In this document: piece after piece, positions 8,213 to 16,940 of the stretch | Layout: each line of letters begins with the position of its first letter | How positions within the stretch are numbered: the first letter of the stretch is position 1 | NCBI GenBank assembly: GCA_015064355.1 | Contig: SVSJ01000006.1 | Location: 19,873-83,872, forward strand | From: Oscillospiraceae bacterium | Lineage (GTDB): Bacteria; Bacillota; Clostridia; Oscillospirales; CAG-272 | Direction of reading: 5' to 3' | DNA: 64,000 nucleotides | Translations under genes and position numbers: made by a program | Notes under the pieces: generated by a model | The model's input: only the letters and a program-made list of their open reading frames with translations | Databases searched by the model: none | Told to the model about the DNA's origin: nothing

Positions 8213-9553
8213 TTATCGATCCTTTGAAACTTTATAATATTCCACACCAAATTTTTCAAGATCATCTGTTGTCATACAGTTCCGGTATAAAGCTTCCTTC
8301 ACTGTAACGTAACTATTGTTTGATAAAAAAGCGATAACGTATTTTCCTTTTCTTCCTCGATAATAATACTCATATTCTGCGTCTTCAAAGAATAATTCGT
8401 CCTCGCCACTATATGACAAATTTTCCGTCTCTGTTCTGTCAATAACATATATAGCCGAAAGTTTGCCTTTGAGGTCATCCGGAGTATTTGGGACTTTATA
8501 GTACAGTATACCAAATCGCTCAAAATCTTCGACTGCAGTGTAGTAATACTCTGCTTCCTTGAGTTTAACACTCATTCCGTCATTGTATTCGAGAATTATG
8601 TAATCACTCTTTACACCTGGCAGATAGTAGCGGTATTCGTGGTCATTTTTGAATTGCTCAAGTGACAAGTCATATCCAATATCTCCTCGCGCCGTCATGT
8701 CTGTCACATTGCAAACTGAGCGTTCGAAAAACGCATCGTATATATCGCACTTTTCCATGTCAGATTTCGCTATGCTTATAAATATAAAGCGATTAATGTC
8801 ACATTTTTCGTAGCCCGGCTCGATATTCATTTGAACGGTTAGGATATATCCCAAAGGGTCTCCACCGCAGAAGGAACCAACCCCATATTCGGAATAATCG
8901 TCAACTGCAAGCTGTGATACTTCACATTTTGCTGAACGATCAGATTCTACCAGATTCATAATTATAAGAGAGTTTTTCTCAAACCATTCCGGGGTGTATT
9001 CATCTATTACAGCAACAAATTCATCTGATTTTTCTTTGTTGTCAGCATAAGCTTGCTTCACCTCATCAGAGAAAGAGAAGAATGATTCAAAACCGCTGAA
9101 CACCGCCATTGGTATATGCACACAGCCTTGAAAATCAGAATATTCAGTAGCGTTAACAGCGTACTTTGAAAAAAATACGGTCTGTCCTATGTTTTCGAAT
9201 TCTGCTGATTTATATTTGGGGTACTTGGGCTTTATCTCCACGTTGTATTCGATTCCATAGCGGTCGAGGTCATTTATCACAATATATTCTCTATCGAGAG
9301 CTTCTTTCACGTCACACGTCGTTCCGTCAGATAATTCAACAATTATATACTGGCTAATTATATTGTTGAAATAATAATACTTATCCTCATCCTCATAAAA
9401 GGTTTCAAGGGCTGGTTGTATCATCAGAGATTCGTAGTCTAGCCTGTTGTATATGTTAACAACAATTGGTTCACGTAAAGGCGGTGAATTCGTGGTACTG
9501 CATCCACAAAAAACGAGTAGCAATGTAAATAATACAAGTACTAACCCTCTCAT
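8213..9553 (-). CDS. Lipoprotein paralogue with three DRFGIxYYKE repeats flanking a PrcB-like module
   Basis: Unrecognised 446-residue secreted protein with a short signal peptide ending CGC (lipid probably on Cys18; Phe at -3 is atypical). It holds the same ~75-residue repeat three times, at about 32-104, 280-352 and 367-440, ending DLDRYGIEY, DFERFGILYYK and DLEKFGVEYYK. Between the first and second repeat, residues 110-275 match the C-terminal domain of the downstream paralogue (EYTPEWFEKNSLIIMN; FISIAKSDM). Module order therefore differs between the two. It is the first gene of a two-gene minus-strand operon, and codon use is visibly more AT-rich than in the flanking genes. The start is supported by AGGAGG. 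Function unknown; an extracellular, wall-facing role is inferred. Confidence 0.72.
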   Translation of the reverse strand: MRGLVLVLFTLLLVFCGCSTTNSPPLREPIVVNIYNRLDYESLMIQPALETFYEDEDKYYYFNNIISQYIIVELSDGTTCDVKEALDREYIVINDLDRYGIEYNVEIKPKYPKYKSAEFENIGQTVFFSKYAVNATEYSDFQGCVHIPMAVFSGFESFFSFSDEVKQAYADNKEKSDEFVAVIDEYTPEWFEKNSLIIMNLVESDRSAKCEVSQLAVDDYSEYGVGSFCGGDPLGYILTVQMNIEPGYEKCDINRFIFISIAKSDMEKCDIYDAFFERSVCNVTDMTARGDIGYDLSLEQFKNDHEYRYYLPGVKSDYIILEYNDGMSVKLKEAEYYYTAVEDFERFGILYYKVPNTPDDLKGKLSAIYVIDRTETENLSYSGEDELFFEDAEYEYYYRGRKGKYVIAFLSNNSYVTVKEALYRNCMTTDDLEKFGVEYYKVSKDR

Positions 9554-9589
9554 AATGCTTCCTCCTTTGTTTATCTACACTTATTAGAC

Positions 9590-9657
9590 GAAATCCACTG
9601 GCAAAAGTTCCGATAAATCCCCAAGTATTTACTTTAATTAATATTGTAGTGGATTTC
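9590..9657. repeat. 10-bp perfect inverted repeat, 48-bp spacer
   Basis: GAAATCCACT (9590-9599) and AGTGGATTTC (9648-9657) are exact reverse complements, in the divergent region between the lipoprotein operon and uxaB. It could be an operator pair or a long hairpin near the lipoprotein promoter. No regulator gene lies next to it. Confidence 0.4.
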
Positions 9658-9734
9658 TTTGTCCGCTATGTGAACTGGTGGAAAATTTTTGCTGATTGTT
9701 TACATTTTTCGCTACTTGAAAAGGCGATATTTAT

Positions 9735-9763
9735 TTGACAAAGGGCAAGTTAGGTGGTATAAT
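9735..9763 (+). promoter_or_regulatory. Sigma-A type promoter of uxaB-uxaC
   Basis: TTGACA, 17 bases, TATAAT: an exact consensus, about 39 bases upstream of the uxaB ATG. Confidence 0.9.
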
Positions 9764-9801
9764 GACAAGAGTATAGATTTTTTCATTTGGAGTAAACTAT
9801 T

Positions 9802-11238
9802 ATGAAACAGTTAAACAAGAATAATTTCACGAAGAAAACCAGACCTGTGAAGATCCTCCAGTTCGGAGAGGGTAACTTCCTCCGCGCTTTCGTTGAATGG
9901 ATCATCCAGGATATGAACGATAAGGGCGTGATCGACGCCGGCGTTGCGGTAGTTCAGCCTATGCCTGTGGGCAGAGTCGAGAATCTTGAAGCGCAGAACG
10001 GTCTTTACACCGTTTGTCTCGAGGGTATCGACAAGGGTGAGATCGTAAAGACCCGTCAGATCATTGACGTTCTCGAGGATTTCATCAATCCCTTTACACA
10101 GTATGACAAGTATCTCGAATACGCAAAGAGCGCAGACCTTGAAGTTGTTATCTCAAACACAACTGAGGCAGGTATCGCCCTGAATGCTGATGACACAGAC
10201 TTCACAAAGTGCCCCGTAAGCTTCCCCGGAAAGCTTCTCGCATTCCTCAAGGCAAGATACGATCACTTTAACGGTGCTGAAGAAGCCGGTCTTGCAATAG
10301 TTCCCTGCGAGCTTATCGACCACAACGGCGCGGTACTTAAGGAAGTGCTGAATCAGCTTGCTGCGATCTGCGGCTACGATGCTGACTTCATTAACTGGAT
10401 GAACAACGCAAATCACTTCACCGAAACTCTCGTTGACAGAATCGTTCCCGGTTATCCCCGCGACACAGTTGAGTCCATCTGGGAAGAAACCGGATTCAAG
10501 GACGACAACGTAGTTAAGGCTGAATGCTTCCACCTCTGGGTTCTTAAGAAGGAGCCTGTTGTTGAAGCACGCTTCCCTGCTGACAAGACGGGGCTTAACG
10601 TGATCTTCGCCGATGATATCACTCCCTACAAGCAGCGCAAGGTAAAGATCCTTAACGGTTCTCACACAGCAATGGTGCCGATCGCTTACCTTTCCGGTAT
10701 CGACACGGTTTCCGAAAGCCTTAACGATCCCGACGTTGGTGAATTCGTGCGCCAGCTTATCTTCGATATCGTTAACCCCACTATTGACCTGCCACAGGAT
10801 CAGATGAAATCCTTTGCAGACAGCGTTCTTGAAAGATTCAAGAATCCCTTTATCCGTCACGAGCTTATGTCTATTGCTCTGAACTCCACAACAAAGTTCA
10901 AGACAAGACTTCTTCCCACATACAACGATTACATCGCAAAGTTCGGCAAGGCTCCCCGCCACATTCTCTTCGCATTTGCTTCTCTCGTAGTATTCTACCG
11001 TGGCAAGCGCAGAGACGCGGATATTGCTCTTAACGATGCTCCCGAATACATCGATTTCTGGACAAAGCTGTGGCAGAACGAATGTTACACAAAGATCGCA
11101 GAAGGCGCCCTTTCCGCATCCAATCTCTGGGATCAGAACCTTGCAACAGACGAAACCGTAGCACTTGTTGCATCCTACATCAAGGATATTATTGAAAACG
11201 GTGAACGCGCAGCACTTCAGAATTTTCTTAAAGCTTAA
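9802..11238 (+). CDS. uxaB: Tagaturonate reductase (altronate oxidoreductase) UxaB
   Basis: This 478-residue polyol/mannitol-dehydrogenase-family enzyme carries the UxaB hallmarks: ILQFGEGNFLRAFVEW for nucleotide binding, SNTTEAGI, CELIDHNG, VDRIVPGYPRD and the catalytic-region PYKQRKVKILNGSHTA. It reduces D-tagaturonate to D-altronate with NADH in cytoplasmic galacturonate breakdown. Length and motif spacing match E. coli UxaB rather than UxuB. It is followed 20 bases later by uxaC, so the two enzymes of the isomerase/reductase steps are cotranscribed. The dehydratase uxaA and a hexuronate transporter are not in this window. Confidence 0.93.
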   Translation: MKQLNKNNFTKKTRPVKILQFGEGNFLRAFVEWIIQDMNDKGVIDAGVAVVQPMPVGRVENLEAQNGLYTVCLEGIDKGEIVKTRQIIDVLEDFINPFTQYDKYLEYAKSADLEVVISNTTEAGIALNADDTDFTKCPVSFPGKLLAFLKARYDHFNGAEEAGLAIVPCELIDHNGAVLKEVLNQLAAICGYDADFINWMNNANHFTETLVDRIVPGYPRDTVESIWEETGFKDDNVVKAECFHLWVLKKEPVVEARFPADKTGLNVIFADDITPYKQRKVKILNGSHTAMVPIAYLSGIDTVSESLNDPDVGEFVRQLIFDIVNPTIDLPQDQMKSFADSVLERFKNPFIRHELMSIALNSTTKFKTRLLPTYNDYIAKFGKAPRHILFAFASLVVFYRGKRRDADIALNDAPEYIDFWTKLWQNECYTKIAEGALSASNLWDQNLATDETVALVASYIKDIIENGERAALQNFLKA

Positions 11239-11258
11239 GAAAGATTGAGGATAAATTT

Positions 11259-12653
11259 ATGAAAAAATTTATGGATAAAGATTTTATTCTGGAAACCGAA
11301 ACCGCTCAGAAGCTGTATCACGAATACGCGGCTGATATGCCCATTTTCGACTTCCATTGTCATCTGAACGTTCAGGAGATCTATGAAGACAAGAAGTTCC
11401 GCTCCATTACAGAGGCTTGGCTTGGCGGAGACCACTACAAATGGAGACTTATGAGACAGCTCGGTGTTGATGAAAGCTACATCACCGGCGACAAGAGCGA
11501 CTGGGAAAAGTTCGCGAAATTTGCTGAGGTTATGCCCTACGCTATCGGCAACCCCATTTACCACTGGACTCACCTGGAGCTTCAGAGATTCTTCGGAATT
11601 GACGAACAGCTCTCTCCCGAGACTGCAAAGAGTATTTACGATCGCTGCAACGAAAAGCTCCAGACACTCACCGCTCGCCAGCTTATTAAGATGAGCAACG
11701 TTAAAAAGCTCTTCACCACTGACGATCCCGTTGACGATCTCCACTTCCACAAGCTTATCGCAGAGGACGAGTCCTTTGACGTGGTTGTTGGTCCTGCCTT
11801 CCGTCCCGACAAGGTTATTAACATTGAGCTTTCCACATATATTCCCTACATTGAAAAGCTTGGCGAAGTATCCGGAATCAAGATCGACTGCATCGAGAAT
11901 CTTTGCAAGGCGCTTGAGAGCCGCGTGGAATTCTTCGATTCTATGGGTTGCGTCTGCTCCGACCACGCGCTTGACGTTGTAATGTACGCACCGGCTTCAG
12001 ATGCTGATGCGGAAGCTGTATTCCAGAAGGCTATGAGCGGCAAGAAGCTTACTCCCACAGAAACCGAGCAGTACAAGGGATATATTCTCGTGTTCCTCGG
12101 CAAGCAGTACGCTAAGAGAAATTGGGTTCAGCAGTACCACATCGGTGCTCTCCGCAACAATTCCAAGAGATACATGAGCATTCTCGGTCCCGACACAGGA
12201 TTTGACGCTATCGAGGATCAGACCTTCGCAAAGAAGCTGTCAATGCTCCTTGACAAGCTTGACTCCACAGACGAGCTTCCCAAGACTATTCTCTACTGCC
12301 TCAATCCAAGAGACAACGAAGTTCTCGCTACTATTATCAATTGCTTCCAGCAGGGTGGCGCCGTAAGCAAGATGCAGTTTGGCTCCGCTTGGTGGTTCAA
12401 CGATCAGAAGGACGGTATGGAACGTCAGCTTATGGCTCTTTCTCAGGTTGCGCTTCTCTCAAAATTCGTTGGTATGCTTACCGACAGCCGCAGCTTCCTT
12501 TCCTACACACGTCACGAATATTTCAGACGTATTCTCTGCAACATGCTCGGTAATCTCATCGAAAACGGTGAGTACCCCGCAAACGTTGAATTCGTAGGTC
12601 AGATCGTCCGCGACATTTGCTACAACAACTCTATTGCTTATTTCACAAAGTAA
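11259..12653 (+). CDS. uxaC: Uronate isomerase UxaC
   Basis: The 464-residue product is an amidohydrolase-superfamily uronate isomerase, showing FDFHCHLNVQEI (metal-binding HxH near the N-terminus), AWLGGDHYKWRLMR, KKLFTTDDPVDDL and the C-terminal TDSRSFLSYTRHEYFRRILCN, trimmed core LSYTRHEYFRR. It interconverts D-glucuronate/D-fructuronate and D-galacturonate/D-tagaturonate, supplying the substrate of UxaB. It is second in the uxaB-uxaC operon and has an AAAGATTGAGGA leader. A terminator follows directly. Confidence 0.95.
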   Translation: MKKFMDKDFILETETAQKLYHEYAADMPIFDFHCHLNVQEIYEDKKFRSITEAWLGGDHYKWRLMRQLGVDESYITGDKSDWEKFAKFAEVMPYAIGNPIYHWTHLELQRFFGIDEQLSPETAKSIYDRCNEKLQTLTARQLIKMSNVKKLFTTDDPVDDLHFHKLIAEDESFDVVVGPAFRPDKVINIELSTYIPYIEKLGEVSGIKIDCIENLCKALESRVEFFDSMGCVCSDHALDVVMYAPASDADAEAVFQKAMSGKKLTPTETEQYKGYILVFLGKQYAKRNWVQQYHIGALRNNSKRYMSILGPDTGFDAIEDQTFAKKLSMLLDKLDSTDELPKTILYCLNPRDNEVLATIINCFQQGGAVSKMQFGSAWWFNDQKDGMERQLMALSQVALLSKFVGMLTDSRSFLSYTRHEYFRRILCNMLGNLIENGEYPANVEFVGQIVRDICYNNSIAYFTK

Positions 12654-12663
12654 ATAATAAAAC

Positions 12664-12694
12664 GCTGCTCTCGACCACGGGGGCAGCTTTTTTT
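12664..12694 (+). terminator. Terminator of uxaB-uxaC
   Basis: Stem GCTGCTCTC/GGGGGCAGC with G-T wobbles, 6-base loop, then TTTTTTT. Confidence 0.85.
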
Positions 12695-12826
12695 ATCAAA
12701 AAATCTTATAAATTTTCCATAATTAAGTGGATTTTTTCCGTCTTATGTGTTATACTGTAAATTGTATAATTATATAAAGAGGATTTTTGAAAAAATACTG
12801 AAAAATCGGGAAAGCGAGGGAACTTT

Positions 12827-14311
12827 ATGAAAAAGAATATCGTCTTAACTGTGTGTGTTTCCTTGCTGATTTTTTGTGTTCTCACAGTTTGCGTATCTGC
12901 CGCGGAAGCTGATCACAACGGCGCGAATATTGAAAACGGCGGTTTCTCCGAGGGATACCTGATGAACGACGGAAACGAGCGCACGTACTCCACCTCCTGG
13001 GGTGAATCCTCTGTTACTGTAACAAGAGATGACGGTTTAAACTCCTTGTACGTTGTGTTTGACAGACTCCCACCGGAGTGGATACTGACAGACTTATCAA
13101 ACGGAGATTCCGTTGTATGCGGAAATAACACTTTTCTTCACGAATTTGTAAACGTTGCAGAGCTTTTCGGATATGCCCCCGTGTCGGTCAAGCTGTCCTT
13201 TGACACGGGAGTTTCCATTGCGGAGATCTACGGTTTTGGCGCAGGTGAGCTCCCCGGATGGGTTCAGATATGGGAGCCTATCCTTGAGGAGGCAGATCTT
13301 CTTATGATTTCATCCCACTCTGATGACGAGCAGCTTTTCTTCGCAGGAGTTCTTCCCTATTACGCTGGGGAGCTTGGACTTCGGGTTCAAGTTGCATATG
13401 TAGTGAACCATTTTGATACGAGAATGCGCCCCCACGAGCAGCTTGACGGGCTTTGGGAGGTCGGTGTAAGAAATTACCCCATTATTCCAAAGTTCCCCGA
13501 CCTTTATTCCGAGTCATACGAAGGGGCTGTTGCCGCTTTTGGTAATTACGGTTATTCATTCGACGATTTCTGCGAATATTTCACCGAGACCATTCGCCGC
13601 ACAAAGCCACTTGTAATTATGACCCACGATATTAACGGCGAGTACGGTCACGGCACACATATACTTTGCACAGCAGCTCTTCGCGAGTGCATTGAAAAGA
13701 CCGCTGACGCCGCATACTTCCCGGATAGTGCTGTCAAGTACGGCGTGTGGGACGTGGAGAAGGTTTATCTCCATTTGTACGGCGAGAATCAGATCGTGAT
13801 GGACTTCGACAAGCCCCTTGAGAAGTTTGGAGGCAAAACTGCTTTCCAAGTATCACAAGACGGATTCAAGCATCACACATCACAGCACTGGACCTGGTTC
13901 TACAAGTGGATCTACGGCAGCGGCTACAAGATCACAAAGGCTACAGAGATCACTACCTACTCACCTATTTATTACGGTCTTTACAGAACAACCGTTGGGT
14001 ACGATGTTGTAGGCGGGGATTTCTTCGAAAACGTAAAGACATACGCAGTTCGCGAGGCTGAAGAGGCAGCACGTGAAACCGAGCCTGCTGTAACGGAAGC
14101 CCCCACCACAGAAGCTCCCGCCACCGTGCCATACGCCACAGACGCACCGACAACTGAAGCACCTGAAACTATACCGACTGACAATCCCGGGGATGGCACA
14201 AGGCTTGATCCGGTTATTGTAATCGTCGGTGTGGTGGTATTTATGGCAATTATTCTTATTACATCTATGATATTACTGAAAACACCTGACAAAAAACGGA
14301 GACACAGATGA
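12827..14311 (+). CDS. Secreted, membrane-anchored PIG-L-type deacetylase
   Basis: This 494-residue protein has an N-terminal signal peptide (about 1-26), a beta-rich domain to about 145, and a PIG-L/LmbE-type deacetylase domain. Metal-site motifs are SSHSDDEQ (about 162-169, the family's HxDD) and GEYGHGTH (about 270-277). A Thr/Glu/Ala/Pro stalk (TEAPTTEAPA) follows, then a C-terminal membrane helix and a basic tail KKRRHR. It would sit outside the cell, anchored at both ends of translation by the C-terminal helix. PIG-L enzymes remove acetyl groups from N-acetylglucosamine-type sugars, so a glycan substrate in the envelope is inferred. It overlaps the next gene by 4 bases and is the first gene of a four-gene operon. 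Confidence 0.8.
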   Translation: MKKNIVLTVCVSLLIFCVLTVCVSAAEADHNGANIENGGFSEGYLMNDGNERTYSTSWGESSVTVTRDDGLNSLYVVFDRLPPEWILTDLSNGDSVVCGNNTFLHEFVNVAELFGYAPVSVKLSFDTGVSIAEIYGFGAGELPGWVQIWEPILEEADLLMISSHSDDEQLFFAGVLPYYAGELGLRVQVAYVVNHFDTRMRPHEQLDGLWEVGVRNYPIIPKFPDLYSESYEGAVAAFGNYGYSFDDFCEYFTETIRRTKPLVIMTHDINGEYGHGTHILCTAALRECIEKTADAAYFPDSAVKYGVWDVEKVYLHLYGENQIVMDFDKPLEKFGGKTAFQVSQDGFKHHTSQHWTWFYKWIYGSGYKITKATEITTYSPIYYGLYRTTVGYDVVGGDFFENVKTYAVREAEEAARETEPAVTEAPTTEAPATVPYATDAPTTEAPETIPTDNPGDGTRLDPVIVIVGVVVFMAIILITSMILLKTPDKKRRHR

Positions 14312-15393
14312 GTATTTTTGATAAAGTAACAGTTGTTATTCCCTCCTATAAGCCTGACGAGAAGCTGATCTCCACCTTGAACGGAGTAATCGACACAGGC
14401 TTTACTGACATAATCGTTGTTGATGACGGCGGCGGTGAAAAATACGCCCCCATATTTGAAAAGGTTAAGGCTATGCCCGGTTGCACAGTTCTGCACCACC
14501 CGGTAAATCGCGGAAAGGGTGCTGCGCTGAAGACCGCTTTTGCATATTACCTTGAGAATCGCCCGGAATCGGTTGGTCTCGTTACCGCTGATGCTGACGG
14601 TCAGCACCTGCCCGAGGACATTCTCGGCTGTGCCCGTGATATGGCAGAAAAGGAGAGCGTTATCCTCGGAGTAAGAGATTTCTCTCTCCCTCACGTACCG
14701 CCACGAAGCAAAGCCGGAAACCGTTTCACCTCCGGATTTTTCAAGATCTTCTTCGGAATGAACATTTCCGACACACAGACGGGCCTTCGCGCAATTCCGA
14801 GAAAGTATCTCAAGCCGATTGCAGAGGTTGAAGGTGACAGATACGAATACGAAACCCATATGCTCTTCCTTATCGGAAAAGCGCATATTCCTATGGCGGA
14901 GCACACCATCGACACGGTTTATATTGACGACAACAGTTCCTCTCACTTCAGAGTTGTCCGCGACAGCGCAAGAATCTATAAAATGGTTCTTTTGTTTGCG
15001 TTCAGCTCCCTTGTCTGCACGGTGATCGATATTGTGCTGGATCTTACTCTCGCAACAATCGTTTCCGACATTTTGCAGGTATCAAATGTGTTCGCTACAG
15101 CGCTACTTGCGTTTGCGGGAGCAAGGCTTATTTCTGCAGTGATCAACTATTTCTTAAACCGATTTGCAGTTTTCAAGGACGGCGGTCGGATCTCATTCCC
15201 TCGCTACGTTTTACTTGCTTGCTCGATCTTCGCAGTAAACATAATCCCTATACTGATCGTTTTTGTTTTTCCAATTCCGTTTACAAACGCCATTGTTATG
15301 CCCCTCAGACTAATTGTGAGCCTTATGGTCTTCCCTGTAAGCTTTAAACTCCAGCATAACTTCGTGTTCAACAAATACAAATGTATTAAGTAA
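14308..15393 (+). CDS. GT2 glycosyltransferase fused to a GtrA-like membrane domain
   Basis: The 361-residue protein has an N-terminal GT-A domain (VTVVIPSYKPDEKL, VVDDGGGEK, NRGKGAALKTAF, and DADGQH as the metal-binding DxD, about 5-215). A GtrA-type block of four helices (about 225-355) ends LQHNFVFNKY. Such fusions are dolichol-/polyprenyl-phosphate-mannose synthase-like and load a sugar onto a lipid carrier for export. It starts within the stop of the deacetylase gene (ATGA overlap), so the two are translationally coupled. Inferred role: supplying lipid-linked sugar for a surface glycan. Confidence 0.88.
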   Translation: MSIFDKVTVVIPSYKPDEKLISTLNGVIDTGFTDIIVVDDGGGEKYAPIFEKVKAMPGCTVLHHPVNRGKGAALKTAFAYYLENRPESVGLVTADADGQHLPEDILGCARDMAEKESVILGVRDFSLPHVPPRSKAGNRFTSGFFKIFFGMNISDTQTGLRAIPRKYLKPIAEVEGDRYEYETHMLFLIGKAHIPMAEHTIDTVYIDDNSSSHFRVVRDSARIYKMVLLFAFSSLVCTVIDIVLDLTLATIVSDILQVSNVFATALLAFAGARLISAVINYFLNRFAVFKDGGRISFPRYVLLACSIFAVNIIPILIVFVFPIPFTNAIVMPLRLIVSLMVFPVSFKLQHNFVFNKYKCIK

Positions 15394-15404
15394 AGGATCC
15401 TTCA

Positions 15405-16940
15405 ATGAATAAGAAACCGAAATTATCGTTCAAATACAAATATCTGGTGTGCGTGACGCTCCTTTTGTGTGTGGCGCTCATTGCCGTTGCTTATGTATGG
15501 ACTCTCCTTGATGATTACGAGAAATCCCAGCCGGAGAGACAGGTCGAGGCGCAGATAGAGCTTCTCCGTGAAAGTGCTATTGACGGCACTCTCTGGAACA
15601 AGTATGCTCTTCCCGATGTTCCAAAGAGCAAGTACGAAAGTATAGATTTCAGAGAACTTTATACTACGCTACTGAAAAACAATGAAATCTCATACAAGCT
15701 CAAGCCCGGCACGTTCAGTGAAACAAGCCTGGTTTACGAGATCGTTTGGCAGGACAAATACGTCCTTGCTGACGTAACTCTCGAAAGCGTTGGTGAACCT
15801 GTGACAAAGCTTGCGGTATTCACAATTCAGGAGTGGGAAACCTCCTCTGTGGATATTGTTGTTAACGCTCAAACTTACACTGTTGAAGCACCTGCCGACT
15901 TTACTGTCACGGTCAACGGAATCGAGCTTGACAGCAGTGAAGCATCCCCTCTCGCTGACGGTTCCGTTAAATACACCTGTGAGAACATTTTTGTCAAGCC
16001 AGATATTGTTATCACATCACCCGAAGGAGAAATCGCAACATATAAACAGTCCGGAAAACGATTCAAAACTGTTTTCTACGATTTCAGCCTTACCCTCCCC
16101 GCATCTCTTACTGTTTATCTGAACGGACAGCTCCACGAGGGAGTTGAGGTTGGCGACGGTACTGTTCGTCATGAGATCCGTGAGCTTTATGAACCTGAAG
16201 TTAAGATAACAGACCTTATGGGCAACACCGTTGAATACACCGGCGGAAGCAGTCTTCCCCTTACATTCTGCCAGGTTATTGTTGACGATAATTTCTCCGT
16301 AACAATTAACGGTGAAATTGCTCCTGATTCAATGAAGACTTTGTCTGACAATCCTGATTACGTGCATATCAAGGATTACGCTACCGGTGTTCCTCAGATA
16401 GCAACCTATAACATAGCTGTAGTCCTTGACGATGCAAAAATTGTTGCATTGGACGAAGACAGCGGAGCAGTATTTATTGATGCCACCGTAAAATCTCACA
16501 ATATAACCGATCGTAAGACCGGCAGCGATGTGCCTGAAGACATAGCCGCAGATATCGACGTACTGGCAACAGCAAAAAAGTGGAGCCTGTTTATGTCAAA
16601 GGACCTGACCGGCAACAACTACGGCTTCTGGGATCTGGCAAACAGCCTTGTTAAGGATTCCTACCTCTACAACGTGGCTTACAAGTACGCGACAGGTATT
16701 GATATTACCTTTACAAGTATCCACACTCTCAAGAATCCGCCATTTGTCAACGAAACCGTGGACAACTTCAAGTGGATAACAGACGACTGCTTCTCCGTTG
16801 ACATCGGATTTGACAAGCAGATGATTCTCGGAGACGGCAGAGATCTTACCGACACAATGTACTCAACATTCTATTTCGTTAAAAATGAACGCACGGGCAA
16901 TACGTGGAAATTAATTCAGATAAAGGAGATCGTGGAATAA
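15405..16940 (+). CDS. Membrane-anchored TcaA-like protein with tandem beta domains
   Basis: The 511-residue protein has a basic N-terminus, one membrane helix (about 13-35) and a long extracytoplasmic part. Three successive beta modules carry the recurring string FTVTVNG, LTVYLNG and FSVTING (about 165, 235 and 295). The C-terminal ~130 residues look like an NTF2-like domain (WSLFMSKDLTG..FWDLANSLVKDSYLY). This order resembles TcaA/YvbJ-type envelope proteins, but I assign it by architecture only. It is third gene in the envelope operon, 11 bases after the glycosyltransferase and overlapping the next gene by one base. Confidence 0.6.
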   Translation: MNKKPKLSFKYKYLVCVTLLLCVALIAVAYVWTLLDDYEKSQPERQVEAQIELLRESAIDGTLWNKYALPDVPKSKYESIDFRELYTTLLKNNEISYKLKPGTFSETSLVYEIVWQDKYVLADVTLESVGEPVTKLAVFTIQEWETSSVDIVVNAQTYTVEAPADFTVTVNGIELDSSEASPLADGSVKYTCENIFVKPDIVITSPEGEIATYKQSGKRFKTVFYDFSLTLPASLTVYLNGQLHEGVEVGDGTVRHEIRELYEPEVKITDLMGNTVEYTGGSSLPLTFCQVIVDDNFSVTINGEIAPDSMKTLSDNPDYVHIKDYATGVPQIATYNIAVVLDDAKIVALDEDSGAVFIDATVKSHNITDRKTGSDVPEDIAADIDVLATAKKWSLFMSKDLTGNNYGFWDLANSLVKDSYLYNVAYKYATGIDITFTSIHTLKNPPFVNETVDNFKWITDDCFSVDIGFDKQMILGDGRDLTDTMYSTFYFVKNERTGNTWKLIQIKEIVE

